64,000 bases of DNA from Trichomonas vaginalis G3. Lineage: Eukaryota; Parabasalia; Trichomonadida; Trichomonadidae. The notes below the pieces were generated by a model that searched no databases, was not told the origin of the DNA, and worked only from the letters and a program-made list of their open reading frames with translations. Location of the stretch: the NCBI RefSeq assembly GCF_026262505.1, contig NC_067206.1, positions 4,182,879-4,246,878 of the forward strand, in the 5' to 3' direction. Below are positions 21,958-31,045 of this stretch, in pieces; positions within the stretch are counted from its first letter, which is position 1; the number at the start of each line of letters is the position of its first letter. Both the position numbers and the translations under genes were made by a program.

Positions 21958-22872
21958 TTACAAGCGTTTTACATGGTATATGTTGCGATGGTTCATGACT
22001 CTAAACAATTTCGTGGCTTCAATTTCTTCTTTTAGTACATCGAATGTTTTAACGATACCGAAAGTTTCTTTATACTTCTTCTTGACGTCAGATAGAAGGA
22101 AATCGTCAGCTGTTGGATAGTTTTTGTTTAGAAATGTCAACATGTCCATTTTATCTTCTGCTGGTTTCTCTGCTTCTTTCTTTAAATCTGCATAGTCGTT
22201 TCGCATACGTTCTATCTCTTTGACGGAGTAGTTATATTTCCTCATTGCTGCTTTACATTTAGAACATTGTGGGTTCATTTTTGCGTTATATTCTGAAACC
22301 TTACCTGCTAAAACAACTAAGGCGTCAATGGTTTTCTTCATCTCGAACATAGCGGGTTTTATTTGTTCGTTCCATACCTTACCCTACTATCTTTATCTCT
22401 TATTTCCCAAACACATTTTGCAACTAATGAAACAAAGTTGTCGTAGGTCTTAAATTCTTCGGATTTGTAAAGGTCAGAGATGTTCTTATATACCATGTCG
22501 CAATCTTTGTCCATAACCTTATGGTTGCAATGAAAACCAAGGAATTCATAATTTACCTTTCGTATGAACTTCTTTATTTCTACTGAGTCAGTTGCTTTGA
22601 CTTCTATTTCGTCAAATTCGGGAATGGTTAGTTTTTGTTGTTGGATTTCAGGCAATTTGGGTAAATGGTCAATAATGTCCTGCATTTCATAAAGATACTG
22701 TTCATTTGTTTCATCTTTTCGCACTACAGTCTAAATTACTTGTTAAAAGTTCTTGCTTTATCTTCTGGATTTTTGTTTCGAAAGTATATGAAGAAGGAAT
22801 GAAGCTTTTCATCTCTACTAACATTGAAGTTGGGTTCATGACTAACGAGTTTGGTGCTGTAGTTGCTAACAT
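21958..22872 (-). pseudogene. Conserved 302-residue Polinton protein (copy in A), unknown
   Basis: Homologue of the intact gene at 57797-58705. Helical, with a CSKCKAAMRKY dicysteine segment near residue 195 and a C-terminal part (DFLLSDVKKKYK) that might be a winged-helix-like DNA-binding fold. GTTAGATCTAAC palindromes flank it on both sides here and in C, so the protein and the repeats may form one system. About two breaks here. Confidence 0.6.
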
Positions 22873-22992
22873 GTTCTTACAATAAAAATAAAAAAATATT
22901 TTTTTAAAAAAACCAACTTTATTTTTTATTTCGGGAAAATTCATGAAAATTCAAGAGTTTTAGACCATGTTAGAAAACGTGTTAGAAAACAT

Positions 22993-23004
22993 GTTAGATC
23001 TAAC
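22993..23004. promoter_or_regulatory. GTTAGATCTAAC palindrome with flanking iterons
   Basis: Second GATC palindrome, upstream of the 21958-22872 gene, in a stretch (22920-23090) holding repeated TTCATGAAAATTCAAGAG and ATGTTAGAAAAC segments. Confidence 0.65.
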
Positions 23005-23103
23005 ATTCTAACATAAATTATATTTTTGGTGTAAAATTCATGAAAATTCAAGAGTTTTAGACCATGTTAGAAAACGGTTTAATAGAAAAAGTGTTATTTT
23101 TTC

Positions 23104-23298
23104 ATGTCCGAAGACTCGAAGGTGCAACACTTCCAAAATACCGACGAACTCAGAAGAGCAGCATGGCAGTATCTTCTTGACAACTTCTTTGAGTTCTCCA
23201 GGCACACCTTGGAAAATGCTGAAGAACTCCGACACAGAGAATTTGGAGAAATTGCACTCCAATACTACATTGACAAACAAAGGGTAAACAAAGGGTAA
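23104..23298 (+). CDS. Small helical Polinton A protein, unknown
   Basis: 64 residues, amphipathic and helical (ELRRAAWQYLLDNFFEF). First gene of a GC-richer accessory block found only in A. Upstream AAAAGTGTTATTTTTTCATG resembles the other leaders in this block. No family match. Confidence 0.5.
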   Translation: MSEDSKVQHFQNTDELRRAAWQYLLDNFFEFSRHTLENAEELRHREFGEIALQYYIDKQRVNKG

Positions 23299-23338
23299 AA
23301 TAAGACTAAAAACTTAACGTTTAAAAAGTGACATTTTT

Positions 23339-23541
23339 ATGAGCTCCGAGTCACCGAGAAAACTTGGTCAGATGTTAGCAGCTTACTTCCCTGAGGAGGA
23401 TGGAAGCGTTACATACGTAAGGTTCAAAACACGAACGAACCTGGAATTGCGTACCAAATTCGCAATTACATGACCATGGAAGAGTACGAAAGGTTTCTAC
23501 AAGAGAAACCAGCTCTAAACAACTCAGAAAAGAAAGAGTAA
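23339..23541 (+). pseudogene. Small unrecognised Polinton A gene
   Basis: Starts ATGAGCTCC after AAAAAGTGACATTTTT. About 65 codons, charged. No family recognised. About one break. Confidence 0.4.
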
Positions 23542-23569
23542 AAAGTTTAACTCGTAATTGTTTATTTTT

Positions 23570-24148
23570 TTACTTGTATGGGCAAGCTGCAAGAATGAAG
23601 TCGACTATCTCAGTCTTTGTCTTGACCAGTTGGACTGCTCTTGCGAGTACGTCTGTTTTGCGGTCTCCAGCTGGTGTCTGACCTTCGTAATTGCGCATGT
23701 TCTTGAGAGCTCCAACTGTAAATGATTGTAGGATGAAGAGTCTCTCAGACTGCTTGAGGTAGTCGTCACGGTCACGAACTGAATCTGTGGTACGAGTCGA
23801 ATCGGTCGATTTGAGGGAAGAGACTGAAAGCCTGTCGTCTTCCATAGGGGCTGTGGAATAATCTTTGCGTAAGCGGTTCAGACCTTCTTCGAACTCTTGG
23901 TCTCTCTTCGATTTGGATTGAGATTGGAATTGCTGGGGTGGAGCTTGCTGGAACATCCAAGGGTTGGGGAAGTAAGGCATAGGCAGAGGAGGGTAGTTCG
24001 GGAAGCCTTGTGGTGGGTAGTAACCTTGAGGTGGAAATTGGTAGTAAATCGGAGGTACTTGCTGGAACTGAGGTTGCTGAGGAGACTGTTGTGGTTCTTT
24101 AGGTTCCTCTGGCTTGGGAATGGGCTCGGTTGGTGGGACGTCGGACAT
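23570..24148 (-). CDS. Pro/Gln-rich Polinton A protein (MSDVPPTE family), unknown
   Basis: 192 residues from the start at 24148. An upstream in-frame ATG exists, but MSDVPPTE with the preceding ACAAACGA is conserved at 62099 in C, which decides the start. Residues 1-80 are rich in Pro, Gln, Phe and Tyr (a flexible, aromatic linker); residues 85-192 are charged and helical (for example RDQEFEEGLNRLRKDYS). Divergent from 24527-24892 across a 21-bp tandem array. Role unknown; disordered aromatic tracts could support condensation or virion scaffolding, which is only a guess. Confidence 0.6.
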   Translation of the reverse strand: MSDVPPTEPIPKPEEPKEPQQSPQQPQFQQVPPIYYQFPPQGYYPPQGFPNYPPLPMPYFPNPWMFQQAPPQQFQSQSKSKRDQEFEEGLNRLRKDYSTAPMEDDRLSVSSLKSTDSTRTTDSVRDRDDYLKQSERLFILQSFTVGALKNMRNYEGQTPAGDRKTDVLARAVQLVKTKTEIVDFILAACPYK

Positions 24149-24200
24149 TCGTTTGTGGCTTAACCGTCGGACCACAACGATAAAAATCTCTGCTACTAGC

Positions 24201-24532
24201 AGTACTGCTACTGACAGTAGCAGTACTTTTACTGACAGTAGCAGTACTTTTTCTGACAGTAGCAGTACTTTTACTGACAGTAGCAGTACTTTTTCTGACA
24301 GTAGCAGTACTTTTACTGACAGTAGCAGTACTTTTTCTGACAGTAGCAGTACTTTATCGTCGAAAACCCTCTCAAATTTTCCTTTTTACTGCAACTAGCA
24401 GTACTTTTACTGACAGTAGCAGTACTTTTACTGACAGTAGCAGTACTTTTACTGACAGTAGCAGTACTTTTACTGACAGTAGCAGTACTTTTACTGACAG
24501 TAGCAGTACTTTTTCTGACAGTAGCAATGGTC
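24201..24532. repeat. 21-bp tandem array in a divergent intergenic region
   Basis: Two blocks of CTGACAGTAGCAGTACTTT units with 21-bp period: seven from 24211 and six from 24410. Alternating A/T in the first block gives a 42-bp higher unit. The left edge (24201-24227) is a palindrome with 13-nt arms. It runs right up to the start codon at 24527. A different array occupies the same position in C (61864-62090). Confidence 0.9.
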
Positions 24533-24892
24533 GAGGTCGAACCTACCGACGAGGCAATTTACCTAATTGAAATTAACGAGCTTGTTAAAGACTTCCTCAG
24601 GCAGAATGTAAAAGGCAAGCTTGTTAGCGGTTGGATAACGGGAAGGGCTGCCTTGAATCTCGAGACTTCGACTGGAATTCCAATTCAAATACCAGACGGG
24701 ACAGCCTACGACGACATAAAGCAAGCAAAGAAAGAAGCTCTTCTCAAGTTCTTTGCAAAGCGTCCTTGGATACTACTTCCAAACAGAGAGAACCCTTTCC
24801 CAAGAATGAGCCAAATTCTCAAGGGTCTCCTTCACTTCTCGGGTCAGCCGTTCTACATAACCTGTGAAGGCGACATCCAACCAGTTCAGTAA
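24527..24892 (+). CDS. Unrecognised Polinton A protein beside the 21-bp array
   Basis: 121 residues, mixed alpha/beta composition, with a Lys-rich helix (DDIKQAKKEALLKFFAKRPW) near residue 65. The start codon lies inside the last repeat unit, so expression should depend on the array. The codon use is GC-richer than the core Polinton genes. No family recognised; intact. Confidence 0.55.
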   Translation: MVEVEPTDEAIYLIEINELVKDFLRQNVKGKLVSGWITGRAALNLETSTGIPIQIPDGTAYDDIKQAKKEALLKFFAKRPWILLPNRENPFPRMSQILKGLLHFSGQPFYITCEGDIQPVQ

Positions 24893-24933
24893 ACCTTAAC
24901 GTTTAGAGTAAAAACATTTTTTTCATTTTTTGA

Positions 24934-25517
24934 ATGAAGCAAGTTAAATTCGTCCCACACCAAACTCAATGGACCGATGAAGAGTTTCAAGCTATGGTTG
25001 AAGGTGTTGAGAACGACATAGACGGCGAACTTGAAGGAGCTCAAATCACAATTGCAACCAAAATTGCAGAGTCAAGGAACAGATAGCTCCACTTAAAGCT
25101 ACCAAAGCTACTCTTGACCTCATGGATAGTTACCGTTTAGATGTCAAGAGTGGAATAAGACATTTAAAATTAAAACTTCTAAACTACGAAGCTATACTCC
25201 AAAAGTTAGCAGAAATGAGAAGACTTTACCAGAGCTACTTACATGTAAGGGACATACCTTCAAGCAGTCCGACCAAAGATGAATTTTCTGACATTGTCCC
25301 AATTTTGTCCGAAAGTCAGCTCAGATGTTTTGAACTGCTCCCAACATATCCAGAATATGAACGTTTGCCTGAACTCTTCCGCAATCTCAAAAAACGTTTT
25401 TTGGTTCTCATGTTCGAAACTTTTATCGGAAGAGACAACAAACGTTCAGAAGAAGAACAAGATATTATTTTAAACTTGTTGTATGACTTAACCGTCATAA
25501 CAAGCTTTTTGAAGTAA
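24934..25517 (+). pseudogene. Unrecognised helical Polinton A gene
   Basis: Coding-like throughout, with a helical C-terminal 130 residues rich in Leu, Arg and Glu. Same-strand run with the genes on both sides. No family match. About one break. Confidence 0.45.
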
Positions 25518-25549
25518 AACCGTCATTCTCAAACCACTTCATTTTTTCG

Positions 25550-26257
25550 ATGTCCGAACAAGCACCGAAGCCGAACACAATGGCAGATGTCCTTTCAATG
25601 TTGCCAGACAAGCGCCCAGTTCAAATTCAAATTTTGAATTTGAAAGCTCATCTGACAAACACCGTTAAGACTCTCCAAAGTAGTCTTATGGAAGAGATGA
25701 CCAAGCTCAAAGCCGATGTCCTCATGAACCAAGCTTCCAATGAGAAATGCCTGAATGATTTGACGGAAACCTTGCGCATTTACGCGAGAGAGAACCGAGA
25801 CCTTGCCAGACTCATCTACCGTTTCTTCGAAGAGATAGACGCCATCTGGAAGGTACTCGGAAAGGACAGAACCTCCAACACCGTAATTCGTGAACACAGA
25901 ATTGAAGAAGGAATTGTCGAGGAAGAAGAGAAACACGAAGAAGAGAAACACGAAGAAGAAGAGGAAGAAGAGAAACACGAAGAAGAGGAAGTTTGGGCAA
26001 CCCTTGTTGCCGATGACACTTACGAAATTTCCCAACCCTACCCATACCAAATCCGCAACAGGGAGACAGGCAAGGTTCTTACCCCAGTCCTCAACAACTT
26101 GGGACACTTGAACCTTACCCTTCGGAATCGCGGTTCAATTTCCATGGGCAAGCTTGTCGCAATTCAATGGGTTCCAAATCCAGGCAAGAAGACGAAGGTC
26201 AGACACATTGACGGTGACAAGCTCAACAACCGTAAGGAGAACCTCGAGTGGTTCTAA
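25550..26257 (+). CDS. Coiled-coil protein with C-terminal NUMOD4/HNH-like nuclease domain
   Basis: 235 residues, intact. Residues 15-105 are helical and coiled-coil-like; residues 120-146 are an acidic low-complexity tract of Glu/Lys/His repeats (EEKHEEE). Residues 150-235 match the NUMOD4-HNH layout of homing-type endonucleases: DDTYEISQPYPYQIRN, a TGK turn, LVAIQWVPNP, then RHIDGDKLNNRKENLEW with the His and two Asn expected of an HNH site. Such proteins cut DNA and often promote spread of the segment that encodes them. Its place in a GC-richer block found only in A suggests cargo. The N-terminal fusion is unusual. Activity not shown. Confidence 0.72.
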   Translation: MSEQAPKPNTMADVLSMLPDKRPVQIQILNLKAHLTNTVKTLQSSLMEEMTKLKADVLMNQASNEKCLNDLTETLRIYARENRDLARLIYRFFEEIDAIWKVLGKDRTSNTVIREHRIEEGIVEEEEKHEEEKHEEEEEEEKHEEEEVWATLVADDTYEISQPYPYQIRNRETGKVLTPVLNNLGHLNLTLRNRGSISMGKLVAIQWVPNPGKKTKVRHIDGDKLNNRKENLEWF

Positions 26258-26306
26258 GAGTAAAAAAATTTTATTTTAGGGGGAAACCCCGAGTAAATTT
26301 AGGTGT

Positions 26307-26570
26307 TTATTTAGTTAAGTAGCTTAAATTAATGAGAATTTGGACAAGTAGTTCCTGACCCCTGAATTGGACTCTTTCGTCATCCCAGTTGCCTAGGAGG
26401 TCGTCCCAGAGGAGTTGGTAGAATTGCCAATCCAAGGACGATTTGTCCTCCCAGGCATTGAGGATGTACTGCTCGTAGAGTTTCATGACCTCTGCCTTGC
26501 ACCAGACACCCTCTCCCTTGGAACGTAAGGCTTCTTCGAAGTGCTCGAATGCGATTGGCTGCGTGACCAT
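26307..26570 (-). CDS. Small acidic Polinton A protein, unknown
   Basis: 87 residues starting at the ATG at 26570, chosen because TCATTTCAG, a host-type initiator, lies just before it; the frame is open a few codons further up but without an ATG. Trp-rich and acidic (WDDLLGNWDDERVQF). No family match. Convergent with the HNH gene. Confidence 0.5.
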   Translation of the reverse strand: MVTQPIAFEHFEEALRSKGEGVWCKAEVMKLYEQYILNAWEDKSSLDWQFYQLLWDDLLGNWDDERVQFRGQELLVQILINLSYLTK

Positions 26571-26600
26571 CTGAAATGACACTTTTTGTCCGTTTGGTCA

Positions 26601-26708
26601 ATGTTTGTGTCTCGTGCCATAGTCGACGAAAATACAAACAAACAGGTTATATATGAGTTTGAGACCAAGAATGGTGTAACTCGACCTGTCCGATTCAAAT
26701 TCGAATAA
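26601..26708 (+). CDS. Tiny ORF, 35 residues
   Basis: MFVSRAIVDENTNKQVIYEF onward, ending TTCGAATAA. Starts in a GGTCAATG context, 30 bp from the divergent start at 26570, and ends 7 bp before the polymerase stop. Balanced composition suggests a real small protein. Unknown. Confidence 0.35.
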   Translation: MFVSRAIVDENTNKQVIYEFETKNGVTRPVRFKFE

Positions 26709-26715
26709 AAATTTT

Positions 26716-28859
26716 TTATTTCATGCAATGTTTAACTATTTCACCATCTTCTTTAACACCCCAGTACTTCCTTTTCGATATTACATGAACTTCGGTGAAA
26801 ATTTTGTCCAATTTGAATTGACCCATCTTTTCACCGACCATGCCCATTTCAATGAGTTTGTTATAGCCTTCTTCGTTCGTCATGAGTGCGTCGATGTTCT
26901 CATAGTAAACCTTGACTTTGGATTTGACTTCGGAGAAGAATTTGTTGTAGTTGTCAAGGACTGCTTTTGCGAACTGAGGGTAAGACCAATGTTCGACAAT
27001 AGGTTTTAATGTGGTTACTAAGCCACTTTCACCTTCGGTAAATTCGTATTTCAAAACAAAAGGAGAAAACCTTTCAACAAAGTTGTCGACCTTCTCATAA
27101 TGTTTACTCTTCATCTCTTGAGGTTTTTTAATGGAATACCCCATGTCGAATTCATAAGCAATTTGAGTGTCATTGCAAGTTTGGGGTTTGAAGCTTTCCT
27201 AATATCATACAGTTGTTGTATGACTTTTCCAACTGTATAGTTCCTTCCTGGGAACTCACCATCTTCGTTTGGAATTCCAGTCGGGATATATTGGACGAAC
27301 CTCATGTATGCAGCGTTAAGGTCGACATAGTATATTTTTCATCTGAGTCGAACTTATCGCATCCAATCGGACCAGTTTTGGAAATTCAAGCGAGTCTCTT
27401 ATCTTCTGAGAAACTTCTCCTGTTATCTCATAAACATCGTCGAAGCAACCTGTTTCATATAAAACCTTCTGACCTAACTCAGATGCTCTCCAATACAATT
27501 TGACGTCAATTGGATGTCTCAATGGAGTTTGTTTATAGCATCTTGAAGTTCTTGCAACCTCATTGGAAGTTCTTCTGGTTCAGGTTGGTATCCGAACAAT
27601 CCAACTCCTTTTGGAACTGTGTACTTCTTTTGTACTAGAACTTTGTCTGGAACAACTTTTGGTCTTGCTAACAGTGAAAAGTTTGTTTCGTCTTTTGGTA
27701 CAAAAGTTTCTGTCAGCTTGTCATCTGGAATTGGTTCCAACAAACCTTTCTCGAAAAGAATGTTAACAGCTCTGACAATGTTGCACTTGCCTTTTCCGAA
27801 CAATGGGTTTGTAAGACTTTCGTTCAACATGAAGTGGTTGTGGACAATTACAATCTTCAACCATGGTAAGTCTTTGTCAACAACATAGTCGTCATGTGAA
27901 GAACCTTTCTCAGTCGGAATGTTGACTCGGATATTCACATTTGCCAACGGTGCAATTTTAGCCAATTGACCTCTGAGCATGTACCTTGTCTTCACACATG
28001 ACTCAAGATACTTCATTTCTCTTCTGAAACAAGACCAGAGTTCCTGAGACATGTAAGAATACAAGGTTCATTGACAATTGTTTCAATTGAATTGTAAATT
28101 CCATACCTTGTCAAGTCAATGTCAGACTTATTTATGAACGGGAAGTATCCAGCATGTTGTCTGACTGCTTGAGGGTTAGGTTGGTACCATTCGAACTTGA
28201 CACTTGCAATTCCTTCAATTGCATTCAAAATGTCTGAGTCGGAGTCAACCATTTGTTCTCTCTTTGTAGTCTTGAAAGCGTCAAGAAGTTGTGCGCTGTT
28301 GTGACATTGCCATGGCATAGTAAATGACCATCTAAATCTGTTACGGTTAGTCTGAGATTGTATCCTTTCTTATTTCCGTCTTGAATGGCAGCAAGTACTC
28401 CCATGAAGCCTTCTTTGTTCTTTCCTTCGTCAAAGTTTACTGTAAAGGTTCGACCAGATGTAATTTGACTTCTAACTTCACGATACTTTTCATATGCATA
28501 TCTTGTTCTTTCCATGGGAGCATGTTTGTCTTCACCTTTTCCTTTTTTCCTTCTCAAGGATGCAATTGTTCGTCATGTTTCCAGTAGAATCTGGCAAAGC
28601 CGTCGTGTCCTTCAACTTGAGGTTCACTAACATCGAAAGGCATGTTCATAAGACGTTCTTCTTCTAACCTCTCTAGTCTGTTTGGATAATTTGCGCGCGC
28701 TGTTTCCAAGTCCATCTCATAGCGAAGACCAGATAATTTGTCATAGACTTTTATGGGTCTTCCCTTCCTATATTTAAAATTCTTCGAAACTCTCCAACCA
28801 TATCTTTGCAACTCTGCTTTTATTCTAGCAGATTTTCTATCCATTCTATATGGGGGCAT
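26716..28859 (-). pseudogene. Protein-primed family B DNA polymerase (Polinton A)
   Basis: Polinton replicase that starts DNA synthesis from a protein primer. The conserved N-terminal region (MPPYRMDRKSARIK) matches the start of the homologue at 55441 in C. Palm motifs are recognisable: a motif A-like YVDLNAAYM near 27330, a motif B KLLMNSTWG near 27140, and a motif C-like YENIDALMT near 26890. It differs from the polymerase at the left window edge in sequence and apparently in domain make-up; exonuclease motifs were recognised only in the latter. About six breaks. The lone Asp in the motif C-like segment is unusual for family B. Confidence 0.75.
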
Positions 28860-28890
28860 TTTTATAAAAATAAAAAAATATTTTTTTTCT

Positions 28891-29472
28891 TTACTTTACA
28901 TAACCACCTGCTGCCATAAGTCTTTGACGCCAACCCATACCAGCTAATGAAGGTTGACTTGGTTTAGTTTGGAAACTAAACTTTGGTTTTGGTTTATCTT
29001 CAGTTTTTGGTTTTTCTTCTTCTATCGGTTTTTCGTCACTTTTCGGTTCCTCTGACTTTACCTCACTTGCAGGTATGGTTGTGTCGTCAACATCTTCGTA
29101 AATATCATATGCCATCTGTTTTTGTTTTCCTTTCAACTTTTTGTGTTTGTTGTAAAGTTTAGAATATTTCGACTCTAAGTCAATGAGATGTTCTATAATG
29201 AACTGTTGGTCGTGAAGTATACTTCCATCTGTTGTCTCGAAAGCTCCTTCAGACTTCAATATTTTATTTGTGAGAGTCTGTTTCTTTTTTGAGATACTAG
29301 CCGTTCCATTTCTATGAAAAGTGACTTTATAGTTAGGGTTTGTATTTCCAGACCTGGCACTTTCTATTATTGAATTTTTCTCTTCATCTGTAAGTTCTTT
29401 GACAGGTTTTGACAATGGTTCTGAACTTTTTGTTTGTGGTGTCAAATCTACCGTTTCAACTTCTTCGGTCAT
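28891..29472 (-). CDS. Conserved 193-residue Polinton protein with charged linker (A)
   Basis: Homologue at 54824-55408 in C, nearly identical. N-terminal Thr/Glu/Lys-rich region, a middle helical part (LIDLESKYSKLYNKHKKLKG), a long Glu/Lys/Pro linker (KSEEPKSDEKPIEEEKPK), and a C-terminal GMGWRQRLMAAGGYVK. Start preceded by TTTTTACTGAGATGAAATG, a leader shared with the next gene. Perhaps a virion or terminal-protein-related factor, but there is no family evidence. Confidence 0.6.
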   Translation of the reverse strand: MTEEVETVDLTPQTKSSEPLSKPVKELTDEEKNSIIESARSGNTNPNYKVTFHRNGTASISKKKQTLTNKILKSEGAFETTDGSILHDQQFIIEHLIDLESKYSKLYNKHKKLKGKQKQMAYDIYEDVDDTTIPASEVKSEEPKSDEKPIEEEKPKTEDKPKPKFSFQTKPSQPSLAGMGWRQRLMAAGGYVK

Positions 29473-29491
29473 TTCATCTCAGTAAAAAATT

Positions 29492-29647
29492 TTAGTTTGG
29501 TTTGTTTTCAACTGGTTGTTTAGGTTTTTTAAGTCGGTCTAAAACTTCCTGAGGTATAGGAAGAACTTGACAAACACGTGGTTGTGTAACTGCTGGAAGC
29601 CGACAAATCCATCTTGAGCCCATTTGTCTCAATGCTGTATTGTTCAT
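29492..29647 (-). CDS. Conserved 51-residue Polinton protein (A)
   Basis: MNNTALRQMGSRWICRLPAV onward; the copy at 54652-54804 in C differs by a few residues, and conservation between the two supports a real small gene. Shares the ACTGAGATGAAATG leader with its neighbour. Unknown role. Confidence 0.6.
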   Translation of the reverse strand: MNNTALRQMGSRWICRLPAVTQPRVCQVLPIPQEVLDRLKKPKQPVENKPN

Positions 29648-29666
29648 TTCATCTCAGTAAAAAATT

Positions 29667-30068
29667 TTACATTCCCCACGTTTGAGGCGGTTGCGGTTGG
29701 TTGTTGTTTACCCACTGTTGTGCATGGTTATATCCTCTGTTAAAGAATCTTTCACCTTGGTCCATATAGTGGCCTGCTTGGTTATAGTAGTCATTTGCTT
29801 TGTTATAGTAGTTTCCTGCTTGTCTTCCTACATTGTCCATCCATCCTTGAACTTTTCCTCTTGTTTCAGGATTTGGAATAAGATTTGCTGCATCTCGTGC
29901 TACATCCCAACCTTTCTGTACAGTTTGTATAATAGGTTGTGCTTTCTCTTTCAGTATACCTAATGTACTCAAAATCTTCCTTCCAATTCCAAATGCACCT
30001 CTGGCTAGTGTTCCCACTGCGGGCAAAAATCTGGATGCAACTCCTGCTAATGCGCCAAATAAACCCAT
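29667..30068 (-). CDS. MGLFG amphipathic protein, possible membrane-active virion peptide (A)
   Basis: 133 residues. The N-terminal 35 are Gly/Ala/Leu-rich and amphipathic with regular basic residues (MGLFGALAGVASRFLPAVG); Gly-2 would allow N-myristoylation. The middle is helical, and the C-terminus is Tyr/Asn/Gln-rich (YYNKANDYYNQAGHYMDQG). This looks like small minor capsid or membrane-lytic proteins of adenovirus-like viruses, by analogy only. Divergent from the integrase gene with 17 bp between starts. Near-identical copy at 54231-54632. Confidence 0.6.
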   Translation of the reverse strand: MGLFGALAGVASRFLPAVGTLARGAFGIGRKILSTLGILKEKAQPIIQTVQKGWDVARDAANLIPNPETRGKVQGWMDNVGRQAGNYYNKANDYYNQAGHYMDQGERFFNRGYNHAQQWVNNNQPQPPQTWGM

Positions 30069-30085
30069 TTCTTATGGGTTAAAAA
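30069..30085. promoter_or_regulatory. 17-bp bidirectional promoter region, MGLFG gene / integrase
   Basis: Only 17 bases separate two divergent start codons. AACCCAT and ATGGGTT form an inverted repeat that includes the MGLFG start codon. The arrangement is kept in C at 54214-54230. Confidence 0.6.
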
Positions 30086-31045
30086 ATGACGAATCCAAAC
30101 AAGGACCCCTATGTTTCTAAGGCAACAAAAAAAGCACTCATGATAAAAATCTTTAGTTCAACACCAAATGCTTGGTTTATGGATATCTTGGAAAACATTC
30201 CGAGGTATAGAGAAGATGGACCACCATACTGGCTAATATTTGTCGGTCAAAACACAAGATACTGTGAAGCCATACCATTACAGTCCAAAAATATTTTAGA
30301 TGTGAAAACTGCTTTGACAATATTCGTTGACAAATACCATCCAACAAAACTGACATCTGACTGTGAACGTTCTTTCAAATCAGACGATATTAAAAACTAT
30401 CTGCGTTCAAAAAATGTAAACCAATATTTCATTGTCGACCAAAACCATTCTGCTCTTGGTGTCATTGACAGTTGTATAAAAATCTTAAGAGACTTAAATC
30501 AACCACAAGGTGGTGAGGTAGATGAAATGTCATATGACGACAAATATAGACACTTCTCCATGGCAAAGATGAGACAAGTTTTAAATATTTACAATAGCCG
30601 TAAACAAAAAGGTTTGGGAAACCACTCCCCCGAAGAAATGAAAAACAACCCTGACTTAGAGAAAGACTATATATTTAATAGTTTAGTCAAAAGAGACAAA
30701 CAAGAAAGAATGCCAGGCTTCAAACTTAAGAAAGGTGACAAAGTAAAAATAGAAATACCTAAACGCGACCCATATGAAAATACTATTGACTATGACAACA
30801 ATGGGAACTCGACAGGTACTCACATTCGTGTTCGTAAAAATAGAAGAAAGTATACAAGAGAATATTATGAAGTTTTAGGCAAACATGGCAAAATGTACAG
30901 ACTGCAAGCAGAAGATAAAACTACTATTGTCAGACCTCGTTTCAAACTTGTCAAAGTTCAAGGTGGTATACTTTCAAAGACAGTTCCTAACAAATATAAG
31001 ACAACTCCTGACGAATATGCTAAAGAAGTTGAAAATGACGACTAA
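30086..31045 (+). CDS. Polinton integrase (retroviral-type RVE superfamily), copy A
   Basis: Inserts the element into host DNA. 319 residues, open throughout. The catalytic core covers about residues 40-150: YWLIFVGQNTRYCEAIPL, then LTSDCERSF with the second acidic residue, then VDQNHSALGVIDSCIKILR, where the third acidic position appears as Asp rather than Glu. The C-terminal part is a basic beta-rich domain (RVRKNRRKYTREYYEV), like the DNA-binding ends of Polinton integrases. Its stop overlaps the fibre stop by four bases. Copy in C at 53257-54213. Confidence 0.88.
   Translation: MTNPNKDPYVSKATKKALMIKIFSSTPNAWFMDILENIPRYREDGPPYWLIFVGQNTRYCEAIPLQSKNILDVKTALTIFVDKYHPTKLTSDCERSFKSDDIKNYLRSKNVNQYFIVDQNHSALGVIDSCIKILRDLNQPQGGEVDEMSYDDKYRHFSMAKMRQVLNIYNSRKQKGLGNHSPEEMKNNPDLEKDYIFNSLVKRDKQERMPGFKLKKGDKVKIEIPKRDPYENTIDYDNNGNSTGTHIRVRKNRRKYTREYYEVLGKHGKMYRLQAEDKTTIVRPRFKLVKVQGGILSKTVPNKYKTTPDEYAKEVENDD

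Noticed and set aside
24201-24532. CRISPR-like array
   Set aside because: Units are contiguous 21-bp tandem repeats with no unique spacers, in a eukaryotic mobile element.
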